Source: Phenylobacterium sp. RIFCSPHIGHO2_01_FULL_69_31 (GTDB taxonomy: Bacteria > Pseudomonadota > Alphaproteobacteria > Caulobacterales > Caulobacteraceae). Taken from it: a stretch of DNA of 64,000 nt. The DNA lies in contig NZ_MHXN01000007.1 in NCBI RefSeq assembly GCF_001824475.1, forward strand, positions 7,611 through 71,610, in the 5' to 3' direction. This document shows positions 43,218 to 52,000 of this stretch, one piece after another (the stretch's first letter is position 1; each line of letters begins with the position of its first letter). The notes beneath the pieces are model-generated. The model was not told the origin of the DNA. It did not search any database and saw only the letters and a list, made by a program, of their open reading frames with translations. The position numbers were made by a program, and so were the translations under genes.

Positions 43218-44561
43218 ATGATCCCGATGTACCGCCTTCCCCGCACCGTCCTCAGCGCCCTGGCGGGCCTGATCCTCATCACGGCCGGCTCGGCTGCCGC
43301 GCCCGCCGCGGCCCAGACCCTGGCCAGCGAGCCCGTCCAGCGCCGCACCATCTATGTGCCGCGCGACAAGGCTCTGTCCTTCCGCCTGCCGGGGCCGGCG
43401 TCGCGGATCGTCATCACCCAGCCCGAGATCGCCAAGGTGACGGCGACCTCGGACAGCAGCTTCTATGTCCAGGGCATCGAATTCGGCTCGACCAACATGC
43501 TGGTCTACGGCCGCGGCGGCCAGCTGTCGGAAGTGCTGGACGTGCGCGTCGGCTACGACGCCGAGGGCCTGCAACAGGACCTCGTCGCGGCGTTTCCCGG
43601 CGAGCCCATCCGCGTGCGCAATCTGGGCGAAGTCCTGATGCTCACGGGTGAGATCTCGAACTCCGGCGTCCAGGCCAGCGCCGAAAAGATCGCCGAGAAG
43701 TACGCCCCCGACTCGATCATCTCGCGCCTGACGGTCCAGAACTCGCAGCAGGTGATCCTCGAGGTCCGCATCCTGGAAGCCAGCCGCTCGGCGCTGCAGG
43801 ACCTCGGCGTCAACCTCGCCATCTTCAACGACTCGTTCTCGGTGCTGACCGGCGCCGGCCTCATCGGCCTCAACCCGCCGCAGGGCTCCATCACCAGCAC
43901 CGGCGGCATCGGCCGCGCGACGGTGGATACCCAGCTGCAGGCGCTCGAGGAAAAGGGCGCGTTGCGAACCCTGGCGCGCCCGAACCTGGTGGCCATTTCA
44001 GGCCAGAAGGCCAGCTTCCTGGCTGGTGGCGAATTCCCGTTCCCGGTGCCGCAGGACCTCGACAAGATCGTCATCGAGTTCAAGCCCTACGGCGTGCGGC
44101 TGAACTTCACGCCGAATGTGCAGGACAACGGCTGGATCCGCCTGAATGTCGAGCCGGAGGTCAGCCAGCTCGATTTCAACAACGCGCTCACCGTGCGTGA
44201 CTTCGTGGTGCCCGCGCTCACGGTCCGCCGCGCCGCCACCACCCTGGAGCTGAGGCCCGGCGACAGCTTCGCCATGGCCGGCCTCTTCCAGCACAATTAC
44301 GAGAACGCGGTTCAACAGTTCCCGGGTCTGGGCAACCTGCCGGTCCTGGGCGCCCTGTTCCGCTCGGCGCGCTGGAAGCGCTCGGAAAGCGAGCTGCTGA
44401 TCATCGTCACGCCCCGGCTGTCCACCCCAGCCGACCGCCAGATCACGCCGATCGACTCCATGCCGGGCAAGGAGCCGTCGACGGCGGACCTCCTGCTGTT
44501 TGGCGCGTCTCACGACAAACCCCTCCCGCGCGACGACGGCAAGCCGGCCGCGGTGAAGTGA
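43218..44561 (+). CDS. cpaC: Tad pilus secretin CpaC
   Basis: The 447-residue outer-membrane secretin is the channel for Flp/Tad pili. A signal peptide (MIPMYRLPRTVL...PAAAQ) is followed by a pilus assembly N-terminal domain (RTIYVPRDKALSFRLPGPAS, IVITQPEIAKVTATSD), a BON-like region (VSAEKIAEKY), and the secretin core (LQALEEKGALRTLARPNLVAISGQKASFLAGGE, VNVEPEVSQLD, FAMAGLFQ). Length is normal for CpaC. It is 5 bases after cpaB, and its stop overlaps the start of cpaE (GTGA). Confidence 0.93.
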   Translation: MIPMYRLPRTVLSALAGLILITAGSAAAPAAAQTLASEPVQRRTIYVPRDKALSFRLPGPASRIVITQPEIAKVTATSDSSFYVQGIEFGSTNMLVYGRGGQLSEVLDVRVGYDAEGLQQDLVAAFPGEPIRVRNLGEVLMLTGEISNSGVQASAEKIAEKYAPDSIISRLTVQNSQQVILEVRILEASRSALQDLGVNLAIFNDSFSVLTGAGLIGLNPPQGSITSTGGIGRATVDTQLQALEEKGALRTLARPNLVAISGQKASFLAGGEFPFPVPQDLDKIVIEFKPYGVRLNFTPNVQDNGWIRLNVEPEVSQLDFNNALTVRDFVVPALTVRRAATTLELRPGDSFAMAGLFQHNYENAVQQFPGLGNLPVLGALFRSARWKRSESELLIIVTPRLSTPADRQITPIDSMPGKEPSTADLLLFGASHDKPLPRDDGKPAAVK

Positions 44562-45766
44562 AGACCCAGATGCTGCGTTCCAAGTCCGCTTCCCCCTCTG
44601 CCAACCTCATCCCGGGCCGCCGGATCCTGGCGCTCGGCGCGAACCTGGGCGCGCTGGCCGACGGCCCCCTCGCCGGAGCCGCCATCGAGATGGGCTCGGC
44701 CTCCAGCCTGGAGGGCCTGCCGGCCGGCGCCGTCGACCTGGTGCTGATCGACGCCGACGCGTGGGAGGCGCCCGCCCTGGCCGCCTGCGTGAAGGCGCTC
44801 TCGGCCCTTCGCGCCTGTCCGCCCGTGCTCATGCTGGGCGAGAACCTGCCCGCCGGCCTCGTCCGCAACGTGCTGCGCCTGCCGGCGTCCGACATCCTGG
44901 AAGCGCCCTACACGCCGGACGACCTCGCCGCCGCGGTCCAGGCGCTGCTGACCGACGCCCAGCCGGCGCCCACCCAGACGTCGGGCTCGACGTCCCGCTG
45001 CTGGGGCGTCACCGGGGCCGTCGGCGGGTCCGGCGCGACCACCATCGCCATCGAGATCGCCCATGCCCTGGCCGTCCAGTCGGGCAAGGACCGGGCGGTC
45101 TGCCTCGTGGACCTCAACCTCGCCGACGGCGCGGCAGCCGCCTATCTGGGCAGCCAGCCCACGACCCGCCTGGCCGACTTCGGCCACGCCGCGGACCGTA
45201 TCGACGCGGCCATGCTGCAGGCGTTCGTGACGCCGGTGTCCAAGGGCCTGGACCTCATGGCCGGGGTCCGCGACCCCAACGCCTTCGACGCGGTCGGCCG
45301 CGACGCCGTCCTGCGCATGCTGGAGGTCGCCTGCGAAGTCTATGACTGGGTGATCCTGGACCTGCCCCGCCATCGCCGGTCGTGGACCCTGGACGCGCTC
45401 GCCGGCTGCGACGAGGTGCTGGTCATCTCGGAGCTGACGGTGCCTGCGCTGCTGGCCGCCCGCGCCTATTCCGACGAGATCGAGGACGCCCTCTCCGCCG
45501 GCCTGCGGCCGCGCATCGTGCTGAACCGCCTGGCCAGCCGCATGTTCGGCCCCGCGCCGTCGATGACGGAGGCCGAGAAGGCCCTGCAGCGCAAGGCCGA
45601 GGCCGGCGTCAGCTCGGACTGGGAGGCGGCCGCCGCCTCCGCCAACCTGGGCGGCCCCATCGCCCAGCACCGGCCCAAGTCCAAGATCGTCAAGGACATC
45701 CAGAGCCTGGTGGAACGCCTGGCGGCGCAACCGCCGCGCCGCGACAGCCCGGCTAAGGCCGCCTGA
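44558..45766 (+). CDS. cpaE: Tad pilus localisation ATPase CpaE (TadZ-like)
   Basis: The 402-residue MinD/ParA-superfamily protein directs the pilus machine to the pole. It has a receiver-like N-terminal domain (about 1-130) and an ATPase-like domain with the P-loop GAVGGSGATTIAIEI. The usual CpaE P-loop begins AKGGVGATT; here the signature Lys is Val, so ATP binding may be altered. DLPRHRRSWTLDALAGCDEVL and LNRLASRMFG follow the family. The GTG start at 44558 overlaps the cpaC stop; ATG at 44570 is possible. Confidence 0.85.
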   Translation: MKTQMLRSKSASPSANLIPGRRILALGANLGALADGPLAGAAIEMGSASSLEGLPAGAVDLVLIDADAWEAPALAACVKALSALRACPPVLMLGENLPAGLVRNVLRLPASDILEAPYTPDDLAAAVQALLTDAQPAPTQTSGSTSRCWGVTGAVGGSGATTIAIEIAHALAVQSGKDRAVCLVDLNLADGAAAAYLGSQPTTRLADFGHAADRIDAAMLQAFVTPVSKGLDLMAGVRDPNAFDAVGRDAVLRMLEVACEVYDWVILDLPRHRRSWTLDALAGCDEVLVISELTVPALLAARAYSDEIEDALSAGLRPRIVLNRLASRMFGPAPSMTEAEKALQRKAEAGVSSDWEAAAASANLGGPIAQHRPKSKIVKDIQSLVERLAAQPPRRDSPAKAA

Positions 45767-45779
45767 GGACCGAACCACG

Positions 45780-47177
45780 ATGGGTCGTTTCAGCCTCGCC
45801 CGCGCGCAGCCCGCCCCGGCCGCCCAGCCGCAACCGCAGCCCCAGGCCGCCGCGGCCGCGCCGGCCCCCGCGCCCAAGCCGGAACCCAAGTCCAAGGGGC
45901 CGCCCCGCGACGCCAACCTCGACCTGAGGCTTCGGCTGCACGGCCGCCTGATCGACGAACTGGACCTCTCCAAGCTGGACAAGCTGGAGGAAGGCGAGCT
46001 CCGCCGGCAGGTGCTGAACCTGGTGACCCAGTTCGCCCAGGCCGAGCGCATGGCGCTGAACACCAAGGAGCTGGCCGAGCTCGGCGCCTCGATCTACGAC
46101 GAGATGGTGGGCCTTGGCCCCATCGAGCCGCTGCTCAAGGACGAGTCGATCAACGACATCCTGATCAACGGCCCCTTCCAGGTCTATGTGGAGCGGCGCG
46201 GCGAGCTGGAGCTGACGCCCATCCGCTTCCGCGACAACGACCACCTGCTGCGCATCGTGCAGCGGATCGTCGCCGGCGTCGGCCGCCGGATCGACGAGAG
46301 CCAGCCGATGGTCGACGCCCGCCTCGCGGACGGCAGCCGGGTGAACGCGGCGATCCCGCCGATCGCGATCGACGGCTGCTCGGTCTCGATCCGGAAGTTC
46401 TCCAAGAAGCCGCTCACACTGGAGAAGCTGGTCGAGTTCAAGGCCATGACCCCGGGGATGGCCGAGTTCCTGTACGGCGCCGTCCGCAGCCGCGTCTCGA
46501 CCGTCATCTCGGGCGGCACGGGCTCGGGCAAGACCACCCTGCTGAACGCCCTGTCGGCCGCCATCAGCGAAGGCGAGCGCCTGATCACCATTGAGGACGC
46601 CGCGGAGCTGCAGCTCCAACAGCCGCACGTGGTGCGCATGGAGACGCGTCCGCCGAACATCGAGGGCAAGGGCGAGATCCGCCAGCGAGAGCTGGTGAAG
46701 AACGCCCTGCGGATGAGGCCGGACCGGGTGATCCTCGGCGAGGTGCGTTCCGAAGAAGCCTTCGACATGCTGCAGGCCATGAACACGGGTCACGAAGGCT
46801 CGATGGCCACCATCCACTCCAACAACCCGCGCGAGGCCGTGAGCCGCCTGGAACAGATGGTCGCCATGGGCGGGATGAACATCGGCCCGGACGCGGTGCG
46901 CTATCAGATCGCCGCCGCCGTCGGCCTGGTCGTACAGGTCAACCGCCTGTCGGACGGCAAGCGGAAAGTGACGCACGTCACCGAGATCGTCGGCATGGAA
47001 GGCAGCGTCGTGCAGATGCAGGACATCTTCCTGTTCAACCGCACCCACACCGACGCGGACGGCACCGTCCACGGCGAGCACCGGGCGACGGGCCTGCGCC
47101 CGCGCTGCCTGGACGAGATGCTGCGCCGCGGCATCCCGTACGACACCTCCAACTTCGATCCGAACAAGGCGCTTTGA
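45780..47177 (+). CDS. cpaF: Tad pilus assembly ATPase CpaF
   Basis: The 465-residue secretion ATPase of the GspE/VirB11 superfamily powers pilus extension and retraction. An Ala/Pro-rich N-terminus precedes the catalytic part. Motifs: Walker A ISGGTGSGKTTLLNAL, TIEDAAELQLQQPHV, VRMETRPPN, Walker B-like ILGEVRSEEAFDML and TGHEGSMATIHSNNPREA. It is cytoplasmic and docks on TadB/TadC. It is 13 bases after cpaE. Confidence 0.95.
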   Translation: MGRFSLARAQPAPAAQPQPQPQAAAAAPAPAPKPEPKSKGPPRDANLDLRLRLHGRLIDELDLSKLDKLEEGELRRQVLNLVTQFAQAERMALNTKELAELGASIYDEMVGLGPIEPLLKDESINDILINGPFQVYVERRGELELTPIRFRDNDHLLRIVQRIVAGVGRRIDESQPMVDARLADGSRVNAAIPPIAIDGCSVSIRKFSKKPLTLEKLVEFKAMTPGMAEFLYGAVRSRVSTVISGGTGSGKTTLLNALSAAISEGERLITIEDAAELQLQQPHVVRMETRPPNIEGKGEIRQRELVKNALRMRPDRVILGEVRSEEAFDMLQAMNTGHEGSMATIHSNNPREAVSRLEQMVAMGGMNIGPDAVRYQIAAAVGLVVQVNRLSDGKRKVTHVTEIVGMEGSVVQMQDIFLFNRTHTDADGTVHGEHRATGLRPRCLDEMLRRGIPYDTSNFDPNKAL

Positions 47178-47180
47178 GCC

Positions 47181-48140
47181 ATGGCGATCGACGCCAAGAC
47201 CATCGTGATGGTGATGATCGGCGCGGCCGTTTTCGCGGGCGTGCAGGGCCTGACCGGCCTGCTGTCGGTCGCGACCCAGAAGCGCAAGCTGAACCAGCGC
47301 CTGAAGGTCGGCGAGAAGGTGGAGGGCGTCTCGGCCCTGGTAGTCGAGCTGCGCAAGCAGCGCGGCCTCACGGCCAGCGGCTCGCGCTCCCAGAGCCTGC
47401 GCTGGCTCTCCAATCTCATCGTCGCGTCCGGCCTGCCATACGACCAGAAGAAGTGGCTGACCTATGTGGGCGCCGCCGCCCTGCTGGCCGCCGCGGGCCT
47501 GGGCCTGGCGACCAAGTCCCCGCTGGCCGCGCTGGCCGGGGCTGTGATTGGCGGCGTCCTCGTGCCGCTGGGCGTGCTGAAGTTCAAAGCGAACGCCCGC
47601 AGCAAGGCCCTGGGCTTTCAGCTGCCGCAGGCTCTAGACATCATCGTCCGCTCGCTGGAGGCCGGCCACCCGGTGCCGGCCGCGGTGGCGCTGGTGGGCC
47701 GGGAAATGGCCGACCCGATCGGCACCGAATTCGGCATGGCCGCCGACGAGATCGCCTATGGCGCCACCATGGAACAGGCGGTCGAGCGCATGTCCGAGCG
47801 CTGCCAGCACGCCGACATGGACCTATTCGCCGCCACCGTGCGCCTGCAGGAGCGCACCGGCGGCAACCTGACGGGTCTCCTGAAGCTGAACGCCAACACG
47901 GTGCGCGACCGCCACAAGATGCGGATGAAGATCCAGGCCGCGTCCTCGGAAGGCCGCGCCTCGGCGATGATCCTGACCGCCGCGCCCTTCGTGGCGATGG
48001 GGGCGATCATGCTGCTGTCGCCCAAGTTCTACGGCGAGGTGATCCACGAGCCGCTCGTCCGCTATGGCCTGGCGGCGATTGGGTTCTGGATCTTCGTCGG
48101 CAATATGATCATGCGGCGCATGATCGACATGCGGATCTGA
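47181..48140 (+). CDS. tadB: Tad pilus inner-membrane platform protein TadB (CpaG)
   Basis: The 319-residue type II secretion F-domain protein forms the inner-membrane platform of the Tad pilus. A hydrophobic N-terminal helix is followed by a cytoplasmic T2SF domain (QLPQALDIIVRSLEAGHPVPAAVALV) and two C-terminal helices. The sequence EMADPIGTEFGMAADEIAYGA is typical. It is 3 bases after cpaF, and is followed by tadC 4 bases later, so the order matches Caulobacter cpaF-cpaG-cpaH. Confidence 0.92.
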   Translation: MAIDAKTIVMVMIGAAVFAGVQGLTGLLSVATQKRKLNQRLKVGEKVEGVSALVVELRKQRGLTASGSRSQSLRWLSNLIVASGLPYDQKKWLTYVGAAALLAAAGLGLATKSPLAALAGAVIGGVLVPLGVLKFKANARSKALGFQLPQALDIIVRSLEAGHPVPAAVALVGREMADPIGTEFGMAADEIAYGATMEQAVERMSERCQHADMDLFAATVRLQERTGGNLTGLLKLNANTVRDRHKMRMKIQAASSEGRASAMILTAAPFVAMGAIMLLSPKFYGEVIHEPLVRYGLAAIGFWIFVGNMIMRRMIDMRI

Positions 48141-48144
48141 ATCC

Positions 48145-49104
48145 ATGGATCTTCAGACGATCATCTATCTGGTCGGCCTGGTCCTGACCGTCGGCGCGGT
48201 CGGCGGGGTCGCCGTGCTGGGCATCGGCGAGCTGCGAGTGCGGGCGCTGCGGCGCAGCCGCCTGGCGGGCGCGGGCGCGACAGGACCGGTCCGCGGCGTC
48301 GAGCCGCTGGTGGAGAAGTCCGGCGGCGGCCTCGGCGAACAGCTGATGGGCACGGTGCGCCGCCTCGGCCAGCAGAGCGCGGTGCGCGATCCCGCCAAGG
48401 TCTCCCTGCTCCGCTCACGGCTGATGCAGGCGGGCTTCTACAGCCGCGAGGCGCCGGTGATCTTCCTGGGGATCAAGGCCGCCGCCGTTGCGGCCGCGAC
48501 CCTGGCCGTGGTCCTCACCCTGCCGATGCTTCTGGCGAAGAAGGGCGGCAACATGGGCGGCCTGGCGCTGGCCGTCGTCGTCTCGCTGGTCGCCCTCTAC
48601 GGACCCGAGTGGGTGCTGAAGCACCGCAAGACCAGCCGTGAGCGCGAATATTCCGAAGGCTTCCCCGACCTCCTGGACCTGCTGGTGGCGTCCGTCGAGG
48701 CCGGCCTGTCGCTGGACGCCGCGGTGACCCGGGTCACCGAGGAACTGGAGCGCCGCTATCCGACCCTGACCGTCCACCTTCGCTTCCTGGTGCTCGAGCT
48801 TCGCGCCGGGCGGGCCCGCAAGGATGCCTGGTCAGCCTTCGCCGACCGCCTCGGCATCGATGACGCGCGCGCGCTGGCCACCATGCTGCGGCAGGCCGAG
48901 GACATGGGCACCAGCCTGGGCGACACCCTGTCCGTGTTCTCCACCGACATGCGGCAGAAGCGGATGCTCCGCGCCGAGGAGAAGGCCCTGGGTCTGTCGG
49001 CCAAGCTGACCGTGCCGCTGATCCTGTTCATCTTCCCCGCACTGCTGGGGGCGCTGATGCTGCCGGCGATCGCCCGCCTGTCGCACGTCTTCGGCGACAA
49101 GTAG
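48145..49104 (+). CDS. tadC: Tad pilus inner-membrane platform protein TadC (CpaH)
   Basis: The 319-residue partner of TadB also has a T2SF domain: FPDLLDLLVASVEAGLSLDAAVTRVTEEL and ALATMLRQAEDMGTSLGDTLSVFS. Membrane helices lie near residues 8-25, 115-150 and 285-310. TadB and TadC are thought to form a heteromeric platform. The gene ends the cluster; it is convergent with the VIT-family gene, 6 bases away. No pilin, prepilin peptidase, CpaD or TadD/TadG genes follow. Confidence 0.92.
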   Translation: MDLQTIIYLVGLVLTVGAVGGVAVLGIGELRVRALRRSRLAGAGATGPVRGVEPLVEKSGGGLGEQLMGTVRRLGQQSAVRDPAKVSLLRSRLMQAGFYSREAPVIFLGIKAAAVAAATLAVVLTLPMLLAKKGGNMGGLALAVVVSLVALYGPEWVLKHRKTSREREYSEGFPDLLDLLVASVEAGLSLDAAVTRVTEELERRYPTLTVHLRFLVLELRAGRARKDAWSAFADRLGIDDARALATMLRQAEDMGTSLGDTLSVFSTDMRQKRMLRAEEKALGLSAKLTVPLILFIFPALLGALMLPAIARLSHVFGDK

Positions 49105-49110
49105 GCCTCG

Positions 49111-49806
49111 TCAGGCGGCGACCCCGAACACGGCGCCGACGCCGGCGGTGATCGCCAGGGCCAGCGCGCCCCAGAAGGTGACCCGCAGCACCGCCTTGCC
49201 GATCGGCGCCCCGCCCGCCCTGGCGCCCACCCCGCCCAGGAGGGCGAGAAACACGAGGGCCGCCGCGGAGACCGCCGGCACGATGACCGACGGGGGCGCG
49301 AAAGCTGCGGCCGCCAGGGGCAGCGCCGCGCCGCCTGCAAAGGTCAGCGCCGATGTAAGAGCAGCCTGTACGGGACGGGCGGTCGTCACCTCGGAGATTC
49401 CCAACTCGTCGCGGGCATGCGCGCCCAGCGCATCCTTGGCCATGAGCTGGGCCGCAACCTCCCGCGCCAGCGCGGGCTCTACGCCCCGCGCGACATAGAT
49501 GTCGGCCAGTTCCTGCAATTCGAACCCCGGCTGCGTCGCCAGCTCCTGCGTCTCGCGGGCGATGTCCGCGCGCTCGGTGTCGGCCTGGGAGCTCACCGAG
49601 ACGTATTCGCCCGCGGCCATCGACATGGCGCCGGCGACGAGGGCCGCCACCCCGGCGACGAGGATCTCCGTCCGCCCCTGGGCGGCCGCCGCGACCCCGA
49701 CGATCAGGCTGGCGGTCGAGACGATGCCGTCGTTCGCGCCCAGCACCGCGGCGCGCAGCCACCCGATCCGGGCGACCAGATGCATTTCCCGATGTGGCCG
49801 GATCAT
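49111..49806 (-). CDS. VIT1/CCC1 family transporter
   Basis: The 231-residue membrane protein is of the VIT1/CCC1 family, which moves Fe2+ or Mn2+ across membranes. Its N-terminal helices (WLRAAVLGANDGIVSTASLIVG and SMAAGEYVSVSSQADTE) are the family signature, including the conserved Glu/Asp of AAGEYVSV. A cytoplasmic segment and three C-terminal helices follow. The ATG at 49806 follows GGAGG. Its context gives no further clue; metal export or detoxification is inferred from family. Confidence 0.85.
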   Translation of the reverse strand: MIRPHREMHLVARIGWLRAAVLGANDGIVSTASLIVGVAAAAQGRTEILVAGVAALVAGAMSMAAGEYVSVSSQADTERADIARETQELATQPGFELQELADIYVARGVEPALAREVAAQLMAKDALGAHARDELGISEVTTARPVQAALTSALTFAGGAALPLAAAAFAPPSVIVPAVSAAALVFLALLGGVGARAGGAPIGKAVLRVTFWGALALAITAGVGAVFGVAA

Positions 49807-49837
49807 GGGACCGTCCTCCGCTGCGATGACGCTCAGC

Positions 49838-50398
49838 CTAGGCCGAACCGCCGCCCCTGACCCAGAGCATCCGTTGCAGCGTGCCGTCGCGGTCGACGAC
49901 GAGGTGCTTCAGCGCACCGGCCACGTGAAGGACGATCAGCGGCCAGAACAGCTTGGTGGCGGCCCCGTGGACCGTTTCGCAGGCTTCGTGCAGCCAGTCG
50001 ATCCGCGTCGGGAACGGGCTGGGGATGCTGAAGAGGTCCAGAACCAGGATCGGCCGGGTGGCCGACCAGATCGCCAGCGGGCCGGTCACCACCAGCACCG
50101 CGATCATCAGCAGGAACAGCCCCTGGACCGCATGAGCCAGCATCCGGAGCCAGCGGTTGCGCTCCAACGGGCGCGGCTGCGGCTGCGACGCGCTCCAGAG
50201 CAGCCGCGCGACCAGGAACGTGACGAGCAGCATGCCCACCGAGACGTGGAGGTTCTGGGCGGCGAGCTTCGCGGCGCGATCCGGCGCCTCTTCCATCCGT
50301 TCGCCCAGCAGATAGAGGGCCACCACCCCCGCCGCGCTGATCCAGTGCAGGGCGATGGCGGCCCAGCCGTAGGCGGCGCGGGTGTTGATAAGGGACAT
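49838..50398 (-). CDS. Cytochrome b561-type membrane protein
   Basis: The 186-residue protein has four hydrophobic helices with His ligands in positions typical of the cytochrome b561 (bacterial/Ni-hydrogenase) family: ALHWISAAGVVALYL, NLHVSVGMLLVTFLVARLLW, AHAVQGLFLLMIAVLVVTG and LFWPLIVLHVAGALKHL. It probably binds two b hemes and carries electrons from the quinone pool, for example in superoxide scavenging. Start 50398 gives MSLINTRAAYGW. It is divergent from metY. Confidence 0.88.
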   Translation of the reverse strand: MSLINTRAAYGWAAIALHWISAAGVVALYLLGERMEEAPDRAAKLAAQNLHVSVGMLLVTFLVARLLWSASQPQPRPLERNRWLRMLAHAVQGLFLLMIAVLVVTGPLAIWSATRPILVLDLFSIPSPFPTRIDWLHEACETVHGAATKLFWPLIVLHVAGALKHLVVDRDGTLQRMLWVRGGGSA

Positions 50399-50540
50399 GG
50401 CGAAACTCACTTTCGGCCACAGCCTAGGTTGCGCAGGCGCAGCGGCCTTTGACCTCGCTCAAGGCCGGGGCGCCGCCAGGCTGGCCCATGGCCCCGCGGG
50501 CGGCTAAGCGAGAGGCGAACGCGCCTGAGGAGTAACGAAC

Positions 50541-51839
50541 ATGTCCGCCAACACCCTGCGTCCCGAAACCCTTGTGGTGCATGCCGGCTGGCGCGCGGAC
50601 CCGACGACGGGCTCGGTGGCGGTGCCGATCCACCAGACCACCTCCTACCAGTTCCGCGACGCCGACCACGCCGCCTCGCTGTTCGCCCTCTCCGAGCTGG
50701 GCAACATCTACACGCGGATCATGAACCCCACGACCGACGTGCTGGAGCAGCGGATCGCCGCGCTGGAAGGCGGCGTCGCAGCGCTGGCGGTGGCCTCCGG
50801 CCAGGCCGCCTCGGCCTATGCGGTGCAGAACCTGGCGCGGGCGGGGGACAATATCGTCAGCTCCACCGCCCTCTACGGCGGCACCTGGAACCTGTTCGCC
50901 AACACCCTGAAGGACCAGGGGATCGAGGTCCGCTTCGTCGATCCCTCCGACCCGGAGAACTTCCGCCGCGCCACCGACGCCCGCACGCGGGCCTACTATG
51001 CCGAGACCCTGCCGAATCCGAAGCTGGAGGTGTTTCCCATCGCCCCGGTGGCGGCCATCGGCCGCGAGTTCGGCATCCCGCTGATCATGGACAACACCGC
51101 CGCCCCGCTGCTCTGCCGCCCGCTGGAGCATGGCGCGGCCATCGTCGTCTATTCCGCCACCAAGTACCTGGGGGGCCACGGCACCTCGATCGGCGGCATC
51201 ATCGTCGACGGGGGCGCCTTCGACTGGGAGGCGAACGCCGAGCGCCAGCCCCTGCTCAACACGCCGGACCCCTCGTACCACGGCGCGGTGTGGACTCAGG
51301 CGGTGAAGCCGCTCGGCCCCATCGCCTACATCCTGCGCGCGCGGGTGATCCTGCTGCGCGACCTGGGCGCGGCGCTGTCCCCTTTCAACGCCTTCCAGCT
51401 GCTGCAGGGCGTCGAGACCCTGGCGCTGCGGATGGAGCGGCACTGCGCCAATGCCGCGGCGGTGGCGAAGCACCTGGCCGGCCGGGCGGGCGTGACCCGC
51501 GTGATCCATCCCTCGCAGCAGTCCGGCGAAGCCCAGGCGCGGGCGGAGCGGTACCTGAAAGGCGGCCAGGGCGGCCTGCTGGGCTTCGAACTGGCCGGCG
51601 GCGTCGAGGCCGGCCGCCGGTTTATCGACGCCCTGAAGCTGTTCTACCACGTGGCCAACATCGGCGACGCGCGCAGCCTCGCCATCCACCCCGCGTCCAC
51701 CACCCACTCCCAGCTCAGCCCCGAGGAGCAGGCCGCCACGGGCGTCTCGCCCGGCTATGTGCGCCTCTCCATCGGCATCGAGCATATCGACGACATCCTC
51801 GCCGACCTGGAGCAGGCGCTGACGGCGGCGGGGGCGTAG
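50541..51839 (+). CDS. metY: O-acetylhomoserine aminocarboxypropyltransferase
   Basis: The 432-residue PLP enzyme of the Cys/Met metabolism family condenses O-acetylhomoserine with sulfide to homocysteine (direct sulfhydrylation). The PLP lysine is in YSATKYLGGHGTS (Lys208); VSSTALYGGTWNLF, MDNTAAPLLCRPLEHGA and IHPASTTHSQLS are diagnostic of MetY. ATG at 50541 follows GAGGAGT by 7 bases. The 5' region has a GC-rich hairpin (about 50441-50470) but no recognisable SAM riboswitch. It is followed by a palindromic element. Confidence 0.93.
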   Translation: MSANTLRPETLVVHAGWRADPTTGSVAVPIHQTTSYQFRDADHAASLFALSELGNIYTRIMNPTTDVLEQRIAALEGGVAALAVASGQAASAYAVQNLARAGDNIVSSTALYGGTWNLFANTLKDQGIEVRFVDPSDPENFRRATDARTRAYYAETLPNPKLEVFPIAPVAAIGREFGIPLIMDNTAAPLLCRPLEHGAAIVVYSATKYLGGHGTSIGGIIVDGGAFDWEANAERQPLLNTPDPSYHGAVWTQAVKPLGPIAYILRARVILLRDLGAALSPFNAFQLLQGVETLALRMERHCANAAAVAKHLAGRAGVTRVIHPSQQSGEAQARAERYLKGGQGGLLGFELAGGVEAGRRFIDALKLFYHVANIGDARSLAIHPASTTHSQLSPEEQAATGVSPGYVRLSIGIEHIDDILADLEQALTAAGA

Positions 51840-51854
51840 GGCGTCCACCACGGC

Positions 51855-51974
51855 GGCGCGCCAGCGCCGCCTCAAGTCGACCGCCAAGACGCCAAGAACG
51901 CCAAGGCGCTGCAGTCGCTGAGGCCTCTTGGCGAACTTGGCGTCTTGGCGGTGAAGACAGCGCCTGCGGCGCGC
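51855..51974. repeat. Palindromic intergenic element, copy 2
   Basis: Inverted arms at 51880-51905 and 51927-51952 (26 bases, two mismatches) are made of tandem units of about nine bases (ACCGCCAAG, ACGCCAAGA, ACGCCAAG). The flanks GGCGCGCCAGCGCC (51855-51868) and the 21-base string at 51954-51974 are the same as in copy 1 at 36768-36900. It lies between metY and the CrtC-like gene, both convergent, and may act as a terminator or nucleoid-associated site. Confidence 0.8.
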
Positions 51975-52000
51975 TGAGCGCGACGGCCCAGCGCCCAGGC

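Noticed and set aside
50411..50540. Possible SAM-type riboswitch in the leader of metY
   Set aside because: There is a GC-rich hairpin (CGGCCTTTGA...TCAAGGCCG), but no SAM-II consensus bases (GCUAAA pseudoknot strand) or other known SAM motif could be fitted.
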